Positions 19,894-27,212 of a stretch of 64,000 nucleotides of DNA are shown here, piece after piece. The translations under genes and the position numbers were made by a program. The first letter of the stretch is position 1. Every line of letters begins with the position of its first letter. This DNA comes from Flavobacterium sp. CECT 9288 (GTDB taxonomy: Bacteria; Bacteroidota; Bacteroidia; Flavobacteriales; Flavobacteriaceae), in contig NZ_OU957226.1 of NCBI RefSeq assembly GCF_918731615.1, positions 930,001 through 994,000 of the forward strand, given 5' to 3'. Below the pieces are notes generated by a model, which was given only the letters and a program-made list of their open reading frames with translations, made no database searches and was not told the DNA's origin.

Positions 19894-19901
19894 CAAAATT
19901 A
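19894..19901 (-). promoter_or_regulatory. -7 element TAATTTTG for the DEAD-box helicase
   Basis: This is a minus-strand match to TAnnTTTG ending 21 bases before the ATG at 19872. It implies a very short untranslated leader, unlike the long cold-shock leaders of proteobacterial deaD genes. Confidence 0.55.
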
Positions 19902-20009
19902 CTCTAAATTATTCATATAAACTAATGCTATTTCAAGATTTAATGATTTATTATAATTTGATTATCAGAAAGTTATGGTTTGTTATTGAATTCAGGACTA
20001 TTTTTGATA

Positions 20010-20040
20010 CAAAAAATATAGCTTTGCAACTATGTTTTTT
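20010..20040 (-). terminator. Possible weak terminator after rdgB
   Basis: An imperfect AT-rich hairpin (AAAAAATATAG with CTATGTTTTTT, one mismatch, loop CTTTGCAA) lies about 24 bases beyond the rdgB stop. The stem is weak, so this is tentative. Confidence 0.4.
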
Positions 20041-20063
20041 AAGTAAAATTTCACAGTTTTTGT

Positions 20064-20642
20064 TTAACTTTTGTTGCTAAGATGCATTAATAGTTGTTTT
20101 GTTGCCTTACCTCTATGGCTGATTTCATTTTTTAGTTCCAATGGTAATTGTGCAAAAGTTTCGGTAAATCCTTCTGGTTGGAATATAGGATCGTAGCCAA
20201 ATCCTTGATTTCCAATTTTTTCTAACGTAATTTCTCCTTTGGCAATACCAGTAAATAAATGTTGTTCGCCGTTTAAATTTAAAGCGATTACGGTTTTAAA
20301 TTGTGCTGCTCTAGTTTCTTTATCTGTTAAATTTTTTAATAAGAGGTTCATATTGTCTTCAGGATTACGTTGCTCACCGGCATATCTGGCGCTGTAAACT
20401 CCTGGAGCACCATCTAGTGCTAGTACCTCAAGACCTGTATCATCTGCAAAACAGTCGTAGCCGTATTTTTGAGTTACATAATTTGCTTTTAAAATGGCAT
20501 TCCCTTCAATTGTAGGGGCTGTTTCTGGAATTTCTTCATGGCATCCTATGCTTTCAAGGCTCAGTATAGTTACGCTTTTTGGAAGCATGCTTTGAAGTTC
20601 TATAATTTTATTTTTGTTATTAGACGCAAAAACTATTTTCAT
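20064..20642 (-). CDS. rdgB: Non-canonical purine NTP diphosphatase RdgB/HAM1
   Basis: The 192-aa cytosolic enzyme hydrolyses XTP, ITP and dITP to monophosphates, keeping deaminated purines out of DNA and RNA. Family hallmarks are visible in order: FASNNKNKIIEL at the N-terminus (substrate phosphate binding), ADDTGLEVLAL (catalytic Asp and metal), ARYAG, FGYDPIF (purine recognition) and SHRGKA near the C-terminus. The length is normal for the family. It starts 36 bases after the stop of the FMN glutamate-synthase-like gene on the same strand and may be cotranscribed with it, although the two have no known common pathway. Confidence 0.95.
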   Translation of the reverse strand: MKIVFASNNKNKIIELQSMLPKSVTILSLESIGCHEEIPETAPTIEGNAILKANYVTQKYGYDCFADDTGLEVLALDGAPGVYSARYAGEQRNPEDNMNLLLKNLTDKETRAAQFKTVIALNLNGEQHLFTGIAKGEITLEKIGNQGFGYDPIFQPEGFTETFAQLPLELKNEISHRGKATKQLLMHLSNKS

Positions 20643-20678
20643 GATTTTAGATGAGAAATTTATAGATACTAAATTTTT

Positions 20679-22184
20679 TTAATTTGAAACTCGGGTTAAA
20701 TTATCAGGGAAATATAAATCAGATAATTTGGTAAACTCATCACCACGCATAAAAATGCTACTGTCAACATCTTGAAAACTAGATTTACCTGACGCTGCCA
20801 AAAGTTCGTTTGCAGCATGTAACGTATTGTGGTGAAAATGATAAACCCTTTCAGACTTGTCACTTACCACTAATCCTTTCATTAGCATTTTATCCTGAGT
20901 GGCTACTCCTGTTGGACAAGTATTATTGTTGCATTTCAAGGCTTGAATACATCCTAGTGAGAACATAAATCCTCTTGCAGTATTGCAAATGTCTGCTCCC
21001 ATGGCAATGGCTCTTAAAATGGCATGACCGGTAATGATTTTTCCGCTAGAGATAATTTTTATTTTATCTTTTATATGGAGCTGAGTCAATGTTTTATTTA
21101 CAAAAATAAGCGCTGGTTCTAATGGCATGCCAACTCCGTCAGAAAATTCTAGTGGTGCAGCACCGGTTCCGCCTTCTGCACCATCAACCGTTATAAAGTC
21201 TGGAAAACAATTTTGTACTATCATTTCTTGACAAATGGCTTCAAATTCTTCGGTTATTCCAATGCACAGTTTAAAGCCAATGGGTTTTCCATTTGATGCC
21301 GTTCTAAGTGTTTTTATAAATTGTATCAAACCACTTGCATCATGAAAAGCAGAGTGGCTCGGTGGTGATAGAATAGTCGTATGCGGTTCTACGCCTCGTA
21401 TCTTAGCTATTAATGGAGTGTTTTTACTTGCAGGAAGTACTCCGCCATGACCGGGCTTAGCTCCTTGTGATAGTTTGATTTCTATCATTTTTACAGATGG
21501 GAGATTTGCTTTTTCTGAAAATTTTTGAACATCAAATGCTCCATGCTTATCTCTACATCCAAAATATCCAGTTCCTATTTGCCAAACAATTGCTCCGCCT
21601 TGAAGATGGAATTCCGTTAAACCTCCTTCGCCTGTGTTATGATAAAAGTCGCCTTTTTTTGCGCCATTATTAAGGGCAATGATTGCGTTCTCGCTCAAAG
21701 AGCCAAAACTCATCGCGGATATATTGAGTAAAGAAGCTGAATACGGTTGTTTACAATCTGGTCCTCCTACAACTACTCGGGGTAGCTCTTCATTAACTTT
21801 TACAGGGAATATGGAGTGCTTGATGCCTTCGTAATCGGGTTGATTAAGATGTAATTGTGTTCCAAAAGCTGTTGTAGCGCTTAAGTTTTTTGCTCTTTGG
21901 TAGACTAATGATCTTTCATTTCTTGAAAAAGGCTTGCCATCGGTATTTCTTTCTATGAAATATTGTTGTATTTCTGGTGCTATACTTTCAAATAAATACC
22001 TAAAGTATCCTAAAACAGGAAAGTTTCTTAATATGGTATGCTTGGTTTGAACGCTGTTGTAAACTCCAATAATTAGTATTAATAATAAAATGAAACTAAG
22101 AAAGTATACTTTTTGAAAATAGATGTTTATGATCACGCTTACTAGCAAAGAAAGGAAACCAAAAAGGAAAAATTTTGTTCTCAT
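20679..22184 (-). CDS. Membrane-tethered FMN-binding glutamate synthase family protein
   Basis: The 501-aa product begins with two hydrophobic segments (about 5-23 and 26-42). The central FMN-binding domain of the glutamate synthase large subunit follows (about 130-470): ISAMSFGSLSENAI, GAKPGHGGVLP, DGAEGGTGAAP, and CNNNTCPTGVATQD, which in GltB relatives supplies cluster and FMN-site residues. The amidotransferase (GATase2) and GXGXG domains of true GltB are absent, so it cannot by itself use glutamine as ammonia donor. Such stand-alone proteins are widespread and their reaction is not settled; an FMN oxidoreductase role is the most that can be said. It ends 36 bases before rdgB. Confidence 0.88.
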   Translation of the reverse strand: MRTKFFLFGFLSLLVSVIINIYFQKVYFLSFILLLILIIGVYNSVQTKHTILRNFPVLGYFRYLFESIAPEIQQYFIERNTDGKPFSRNERSLVYQRAKNLSATTAFGTQLHLNQPDYEGIKHSIFPVKVNEELPRVVVGGPDCKQPYSASLLNISAMSFGSLSENAIIALNNGAKKGDFYHNTGEGGLTEFHLQGGAIVWQIGTGYFGCRDKHGAFDVQKFSEKANLPSVKMIEIKLSQGAKPGHGGVLPASKNTPLIAKIRGVEPHTTILSPPSHSAFHDASGLIQFIKTLRTASNGKPIGFKLCIGITEEFEAICQEMIVQNCFPDFITVDGAEGGTGAAPLEFSDGVGMPLEPALIFVNKTLTQLHIKDKIKIISSGKIITGHAILRAIAMGADICNTARGFMFSLGCIQALKCNNNTCPTGVATQDKMLMKGLVVSDKSERVYHFHHNTLHAANELLAASGKSSFQDVDSSIFMRGDEFTKLSDLYFPDNLTRVSN

Positions 22185-22280
22185 ATATTAAATTTCAATT
22201 TGAAAATGGCTTTGTATTCAAAATGGATAAGTTCTTGTTAAAAATGTTTTTAATATTGGCAACCAAAAGTAAAAAAGATG

Positions 22281-23045
22281 TTAACTAAATCGTAAACGTA
22301 CATAAACGTGTTTGATTCCTTTTTTATCTGAGTCGCGCTCATCTATTTCAAGAATATCTGTTAAGGATTTCAACATCGGAGTTAGTTTTGAAAAACCATA
22401 ATTCCTTGGATCAAACTCGGGTTTCTTTTTTACAATTAAATTTCCAACATCACCTAGAAACGCCCATCCGCTATCATCACCAATATCTTCAATAGTAGAT
22501 TCAATTAATTCTATAGTTTGCAGATCTACTTTATTTAAGCTTTTAGGAGATGGTTTTTTAGGATCAGTTGCTGTTCTTTTTGGTTCTTTCTTTTTGATTG
22601 CTCCGTCCAAGACTTCAATGTACACAAATCGGTCACAGGCTACAATGAATGAATTGGGGGTTTTTTGTTCGCCAATTCCTATGACCTTCATTCCAGATTC
22701 TCGCAATCGAATGGCAAGTCTTGTAAAATCAGAGTCGCTAGATACAATACAAAAACCATCTACCTTATCGGAATAGAGTAAATCCATGGCATCAATAATC
22801 ATGGCTGAATCTGAGGAATTTTTGCCTACCGTATAACTGTATTGTTGTATAGGAGTAATGGCATGTTCTAATAATACGCTTTTCCAACCGCTAGCATTTG
22901 GTTTTGTCCAATCGGCATAGATGCGTTTTGTAGTAGGCGTACCAAACTTAGCAATCTCTTCCATCATTCCTTTTACATTACTGTAGGGAACGTTGTCAGC
23001 ATCAATAAGTACCGCTAGTTTTAATTCCTTTGTATTGTTAGACAT
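22281..23045 (-). CDS. NYN-domain (LabA-like) ribonuclease-type protein with C-terminal OST-HTH/LOTUS domain
   Basis: The 254-aa product has an N-terminal PIN-like NYN domain (about 8-150) with conserved acidic residues in VLIDADNVPYSN, SDSAMIIDAMDLLYS and CIVSSDSDFTRLA, the metal-binding pattern of NYN nucleases. A basic linker (about 155-180) leads to a LOTUS/OST-HTH domain (about 185-250), with WAFLGDVGNLI and FDPRNYGFSKL. LOTUS domains bind RNA, in some cases G-quadruplex RNA, so the protein is probably an RNA-targeted nuclease or RNA-binding regulator. It stands alone, divergent from the SPT-like gene. The fusion is known in bacteria but the targets are not. Confidence 0.9.
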   Translation of the reverse strand: MSNNTKELKLAVLIDADNVPYSNVKGMMEEIAKFGTPTTKRIYADWTKPNASGWKSVLLEHAITPIQQYSYTVGKNSSDSAMIIDAMDLLYSDKVDGFCIVSSDSDFTRLAIRLRESGMKVIGIGEQKTPNSFIVACDRFVYIEVLDGAIKKKEPKRTATDPKKPSPKSLNKVDLQTIELIESTIEDIGDDSGWAFLGDVGNLIVKKKPEFDPRNYGFSKLTPMLKSLTDILEIDERDSDKKGIKHVYVRLRFS

Positions 23046-23069
23046 AAATTTAAATTTATTTTAGTAAGT

Positions 23070-23077
23070 CAAATATA
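23070..23077 (-). promoter_or_regulatory. -7 element TATATTTG for the NYN-LOTUS gene
   Basis: This minus-strand TAnnTTTG match ends 24 bases before the ATG at 23045. Confidence 0.5.
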
Positions 23078-23266
23078 CAAAGTTTATTGTGTTATGGTTG
23101 GAATGTTTTGCATTTGATTTGTTCAAAAATGCACTGTAAAGAGGGAGTCTTGAAGTTTGAGTTTTGCTTTTTTTAAATTTTATGGTTTGAAATGATCGAA
23201 TTTTTGTACAAATAGAATGCTTGAAAAATAAATTTACTTTCAAGTCCTTTATAAAATTTAAATAAT

Positions 23267-23274
23267 TATTTTTG
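23267..23274 (+). promoter_or_regulatory. -7 element TATTTTTG for the SPT-like gene
   Basis: A TAnnTTTG match ends 36 bases before the ATG at 23311. It overlaps the TTG at 23272 that would otherwise give a 13-residue N-terminal extension, so that extension is rejected. Confidence 0.6.
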
Positions 23275-23310
23275 CAACTTCTTAAAATTAAAATTATTAC
23301 TTTACATATT

Positions 23311-24573
23311 ATGGTAAAAGATTTATTCGAAAGAATTCAAAACAATAAAGGTCCTCTAGGGAAATGGGCTTCACAAGCTGAAGGGTATTTTGTTTTTCCA
23401 AAATTAGAAGGTGAGTTGGGACCTAGAATGCAGTTTGGAGGTAAAAATATTTTGAATTGGAGTTTGAATGACTATCTAGGCTTAGCCAATCATCCTGAAG
23501 TTCGTCAGGCTGATACAGATGCCGCTGCACAGTATGGAGCAGCATATCCTATGGGCGCAAGAATGATGAGTGGTCATACAAAATATCACGAGCAGTTAGA
23601 AAATGAGTTAGCCACTTTTGTTATGAAAGAATCAGCTTACTTATTGAATTTTGGATACCAAGGAATTATGTCCACTATTGATGCTTTAGTGACACGTAAC
23701 GATATTATTGTATATGACGTAGACGCACATGCATGTATTATAGATGGAGTACGTTTGCACAGTGGAAAAAGATATACTTACAAGCACAATGATCTTGAAA
23801 GTATGGAGAAAAACCTGCAACGTGCTACTAAAATGGCTACTGAAACAGGTGGTGGGATTTTGTTTATTACCGAAGGTGTTTTTGGTATGCGAGGACAACA
23901 AGGTAAATTGAAAGAAATTGTTGCTTTAAAAGAAAAGTACAATTTCCGTTTGTTAGTTGATGATGCACACGGTTTTGGAACCTTAGGTAAAACAGGAGCT
24001 GGAGCAGGTGAGGAACAAGGTTGTCAAGATGGTATTGATGTATACTTCTCTACATTTGCAAAATCCATGGCTAATATTGGTGCTTTTGTGGCAGCTGATA
24101 AAGACGTTATTGATTATTTAAAATACAATTTACGTTCTCAAATGTTTGCCAAAGCATTGCCAATGATTCAAACTATTGGTTCTTTAAAAAGATTGGAATT
24201 GTTGCGTAACAACCCAGGATTGAAAGATAAACTTTGGGAAAATGTAAACGCATTACAAAACGGATTAAAAGAGAGAAACTTTAATATTGGTGATACTAAT
24301 ACGTGTGTTACTCCAGTTTATCTTGAAGGAAGTGTTCCAGAAGCTATGGTGATGGTAAATGATTTAAGAGAAAATTATGGTATCTTTTTAAGTATTGTAA
24401 TCTATCCTGTAATTCCAAAAGGAATTATTTTATTGCGTATGATACCTACAACTTCACATACTATTGATGATGTTAATGAAACATTGACAGCATTTGAAGC
24501 TATTCGTGAAAAACTAGAAAATGGTACTTATAAGGACATTGCAAGTAGAACTACAGTTGATTTAGACGCTTAA
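23311..24573 (+). CDS. PLP-dependent alpha-oxoamine synthase, serine palmitoyltransferase/cysteate acyltransferase-like
   Basis: The 420-aa product is a fold-type I PLP enzyme of the alpha-oxoamine synthase family (relatives: KBL, BioF, HemA, Spt). Visible features are WSLNDYLGLANHP, the glycine-rich GARMMSGHTKYHEQLE, cofactor-contacting DDAHGFGTLGKTG, and the Schiff-base lysine in FAKSMANIGAF. These enzymes condense an amino acid with an acyl-CoA or acyl-ACP thioester. In Bacteroidota the close relatives make 3-ketosphinganine from serine or the capnine precursor from cysteate, the first steps to sphingolipids and sulfonolipids; sulfonolipids matter for gliding in Flavobacterium relatives. 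No biotin or threonine-catabolism genes lie nearby, arguing against BioF or KBL. It is convergent with a GNAT/outer-membrane-barrel operon. The amino-acid substrate cannot be read from the sequence alone. Confidence 0.85.
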   Translation: MVKDLFERIQNNKGPLGKWASQAEGYFVFPKLEGELGPRMQFGGKNILNWSLNDYLGLANHPEVRQADTDAAAQYGAAYPMGARMMSGHTKYHEQLENELATFVMKESAYLLNFGYQGIMSTIDALVTRNDIIVYDVDAHACIIDGVRLHSGKRYTYKHNDLESMEKNLQRATKMATETGGGILFITEGVFGMRGQQGKLKEIVALKEKYNFRLLVDDAHGFGTLGKTGAGAGEEQGCQDGIDVYFSTFAKSMANIGAFVAADKDVIDYLKYNLRSQMFAKALPMIQTIGSLKRLELLRNNPGLKDKLWENVNALQNGLKERNFNIGDTNTCVTPVYLEGSVPEAMVMVNDLRENYGIFLSIVIYPVIPKGIILLRMIPTTSHTIDDVNETLTAFEAIREKLENGTYKDIASRTTVDLDA

Positions 24574-24592
24574 GATCTTATTCTAAAATTAT

Positions 24593-24629
24593 AAAAACCA
24601 TCTGTTACTTTTAAGCAGATGGTTTTTTT
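24593..24629. terminator. Bidirectional intrinsic terminator
   Basis: A 12-bp perfect stem (AAAAACCATCTG with CAGATGGTTTTT, 11-base loop) followed by a T run lies between the convergent SPT-like and GNAT genes. A and T runs on both flanks allow it to serve both strands. Confidence 0.88.
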
Positions 24630-24641
24630 ATGGTTGAATGT

Positions 24642-25760
24642 TTACAATTCAGCTCTAAAAGTACAACGCTTTTTGTGTACTTGAGGGTCAAAATGTTTCC
24701 ATAGATTTTGAATGGCAACATTATCTGCAAGTTCAGGAGTTCTAAAACAGTTTAGAATCCCTTTTTCTTTAAATGTTTCATAACATTCCTTGAATAGAAT
24801 GGCAGTAACAGCTTTGTTTTGATATTCGGGTAGTACACCTATCAGATAAAAAATCACATTTTTACTTTGTTTTCTAGCCTTTAGCATGTGCAAGAACCCA
24901 AACGGAAACAACTTCCCTTTGGATTTTTGTAAAGCCTCAGCAAAATCAGGCATTACGATACTAAAAGCGACAATGTTATGATCTTTGTCTTCTACAAACT
25001 TTATAAATTCAGGATTGATAAAGCTGATGTATTTTTTCTTGAAATACTCTTTTTGTGTATCAGAAATAGCTACAAAAGAGGATAAGGAAGCGTAGGATTT
25101 ATTGAATAAATCAAACATTTTATCTACGTGCGGCATTACTTCTTTTGTGGTTTTAAAGTTCAACGGACTCAATTGATATCTTTTTTTAACCAAATCATTT
25201 GCCTTTTCAAAAAACTCAAGTTTTACATTTTCAAAAGGAAATTTACTCTCTAAATATTCTTTCTCAACTTTAAATCCTAGTTCTCTAAAATGGTTTGCGT
25301 AATAAGGATGGTTGTACCACGTGATCATGGTGCTAATTTCATTAAAACCCTCAGTCATAACCCCAACTTTGTCAAGATTTGAAAATCCCATAGGTCCTTC
25401 TACATGATCTAAATTGTTTTTTTTGCCAAGTTCGTAAACCTTTTCTAATAGAGCTTTTGTCACTTCGATGTCATCAATTACATCAAACCAACCAAAACGT
25501 ACTTTTAATTTCTGTTGGTTTTTTACCTCACTCCAATTAATTATTGCTGTAATTCGGCCAACGATTTCATTGTTTTTTTTGGCTACATAAAAATAGGCTT
25601 CTGCATTTTCAAAAGCTGGATTTTTTGTTTTATCAAATGTTTCGAGCTCATCAGCAATAAGCGGCGGAACCCAGTAGGGATTGTTTTTGTAAAGGGAAAA
25701 AGGAAATTTAATAAACGTTGTTAATTCTTTTTTTGATACGGCTTCGTGTATTGTAATCAT
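24642..25760 (-). CDS. Double GNAT-fold N-acyltransferase-like protein
   Basis: The 372-aa product contains two GNAT-like halves. In the N-terminal half (about 1-190), YVAKKNNEIVGRITAI is a typical GNAT strand pair, followed by VEGPMGFSNLDKVGV. In the C-terminal half (about 195-372), IGVLPEYQNKAVTAILF occupies the acyl-CoA-binding position, with the usual RxxGxG weakened to QNKAV. Such roughly 370-aa proteins are common in Bacteroidota and usually labelled only GNAT or hypothetical. It is the second gene of an operon, 22 bases after the outer-membrane barrel gene, and its 3' end faces the SPT-like gene. The bacterial ceramide synthase of Caulobacter also belongs to the GNAT superfamily, so N-acylation of a long-chain base is a reasonable but unproven guess. 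Confidence 0.8.
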   Translation of the reverse strand: MITIHEAVSKKELTTFIKFPFSLYKNNPYWVPPLIADELETFDKTKNPAFENAEAYFYVAKKNNEIVGRITAIINWSEVKNQQKLKVRFGWFDVIDDIEVTKALLEKVYELGKKNNLDHVEGPMGFSNLDKVGVMTEGFNEISTMITWYNHPYYANHFRELGFKVEKEYLESKFPFENVKLEFFEKANDLVKKRYQLSPLNFKTTKEVMPHVDKMFDLFNKSYASLSSFVAISDTQKEYFKKKYISFINPEFIKFVEDKDHNIVAFSIVMPDFAEALQKSKGKLFPFGFLHMLKARKQSKNVIFYLIGVLPEYQNKAVTAILFKECYETFKEKGILNCFRTPELADNVAIQNLWKHFDPQVHKKRCTFRAEL

Positions 25761-25782
25761 GTTGTGTTTTAGAATGTTTTTA

Positions 25783-26742
25783 TTATCCTTTTTTAATTTT
25801 TTTGGCTACTTTTTTAGCTTTAGCTTCTTTTTTGTCTGGTTTTACATCAATGCGAACTTCTTTGTATTTGCCATCATATCGCCATGAAAAACCTATTCCA
25901 CCGAATAAAGCTGATGGAGTTTCTTTAAAACTAGAGCCTATTGAAGCGTCTACTTGCATGTTTTTGTTGAGTAAATAAGCTGCTCCACCTCTTATGATGG
26001 CATCTGCATACAAGTCACTTTTTATACCTTGATTTTCTACAAAACCAGACCATTTGTTATTAAAACCACGTGTAAGTGTAACGGCATAACCATAGCTAGG
26101 AAAATCTGTACCAATATAATCTGCAGTGAAATTTGAAACTAAAACCCATCTTCCGTCACCTAGATTGTTTTGAGTAATTAACATTGCTTTTGGCGAGAAT
26201 TGAGCAGGATATCTACTTTCGGTTGGGTTTCTGTTTGAAAACGCATACGGATTATTCTCTGCCGAATAATTTACGCCTACAAAACCTGAAACAGCAGGAA
26301 TTAATTGACGCCAGTGAAACGCCTTGTTTGCTTTCCAACTATATAGGTTTACTTTTTTCTTATAATTTTTATTAGGGTCGTAAATTAAATATTTTGCTCC
26401 TAAAACAAGTTGTTTAAAATCAGCAATGGCCGTTTTGCTGAACAAAGAAGTATACGTTTCATTTTGATATTGAATATCAGCTATCAACTCTAAACGTTCC
26501 AGAAACAAACCCCAGCGCAATGTGGCATCAAGACCAAAACCATTTGCTTCATACCCCAATAAATTGTGTTTTTGATTGATTCCATAAACTCCTGTTTCAA
26601 CCTGAATAACTGATTTACCCACGGCAAATGCAGACATGGTTTCTCCGGGTCTATTAGAGTTTATTTCATCGGTGTACTGTGCATATTGAATACTTGGAAT
26701 TGCAAAAAGAGCCGCTACAAGGAATGATTTGAATTTTCGCAT
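25783..26742 (-). CDS. Outer-membrane beta-barrel protein, putative transporter (phenol-degradation MetA-like family)
   Basis: The 319-aa product has a signal peptide cleaved near QYAQ. A barrel then opens with the family motif INSNRPGETMSAFAVG and alternating aromatic strands (TLRWGLFLERLEL, GAAYLLNKNMQVDASIG, IGFSWRYDGKYK). It ends in a Lys-rich tail (KKEAKAKKVAKKIKKG) after the last strand, so the barrel signature is not at the extreme C-terminus. The N-terminal motif resembles the Phenol_MetA_deg family, often annotated transporter without known substrate. It is first in an operon with the GNAT gene. A link to lipid or hydrophobic-compound handling is only a contextual inference. Confidence 0.82.
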   Translation of the reverse strand: MRKFKSFLVAALFAIPSIQYAQYTDEINSNRPGETMSAFAVGKSVIQVETGVYGINQKHNLLGYEANGFGLDATLRWGLFLERLELIADIQYQNETYTSLFSKTAIADFKQLVLGAKYLIYDPNKNYKKKVNLYSWKANKAFHWRQLIPAVSGFVGVNYSAENNPYAFSNRNPTESRYPAQFSPKAMLITQNNLGDGRWVLVSNFTADYIGTDFPSYGYAVTLTRGFNNKWSGFVENQGIKSDLYADAIIRGGAAYLLNKNMQVDASIGSSFKETPSALFGGIGFSWRYDGKYKEVRIDVKPDKKEAKAKKVAKKIKKG

Positions 26743-26777
26743 GATTGTTTTTTTTGTTTTTGTCTAACATAGCTTTT

Positions 26778-26785
26778 CAAAAGTA
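26778..26785 (-). promoter_or_regulatory. -7 element TACTTTTG for the barrel-GNAT operon
   Basis: This minus-strand TAnnTTTG match ends 35 bases before the ATG at 26742. Confidence 0.5.
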
Positions 26786-26851
26786 CTATAATTTATCATT
26801 TAATTAAGAATGATATCTTAATTTTGTCCCCAAATATAGTTCTGAATTTAT

Positions 26852-26859
26852 TATTTTTG
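26852..26859 (+). promoter_or_regulatory. -7 element TATTTTTG for the DUF4834-YfhO operon
   Basis: A TAnnTTTG match ends 15 bases before the ATG at 26875. It lies within the 17-codon upstream extension that starts at the TTG at 26824, which makes that extension unlikely. Confidence 0.55.
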
Positions 26860-26874
26860 GAAAAAATTACCCTT

Positions 26875-27159
26875 ATGCAAACAGCTTCTTTTAAAAGTGT
26901 TTTAAATACAATTTTATTTATCATTGCATTTTACTACATATTCAAATTTTTAGCAAAACTTTTTTTGCCATTAATTATAAAAAAAGTAGTAGAAAAAGCA
27001 AGTCAAAACATGCAACAACAGCAATATCAGCAAAAATCTTGGAACAATACGCAGCAACAGCAGCAACAAGATGAAATAATTTATAGCACAGAAAACGTAA
27101 AAAAACCACGCGAGACTAAAAAAGTAGGGGATTACGTGGACTATGAAGAAATAGATTAA
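26875..27159 (+). CDS. DUF4834 family small membrane protein
   Basis: The 94-aa product has a single membrane helix (about 8-34, with AFYYIFKFLAKLFLPLII), then a Gln-rich cytoplasmic stretch with runs of four to five Gln (about 48-72), and the family's conserved C-terminal KKVGDYVDYEEID. DUF4834 is restricted largely to Bacteroidota and has no known function. It is the first gene of a run with YfhO, a glycosyltransferase and a flippase (gap to YfhO 53 bases), suggesting a role with cell-envelope glycans. Confidence 0.85.
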   Translation: MQTASFKSVLNTILFIIAFYYIFKFLAKLFLPLIIKKVVEKASQNMQQQQYQQKSWNNTQQQQQQDEIIYSTENVKKPRETKKVGDYVDYEEID

Positions 27160-27212
27160 ACCGTTTTGCTTGAACCACATCAATACATTTATTAAATCCA
27201 ATACATTATAAA

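Noticed and set aside
23061..23243. 60-codon minus-strand frame between the NYN and SPT-like genes
   Set aside because: It covers the promoter region of the NYN gene, has an unbiased AT-rich composition and no start context.
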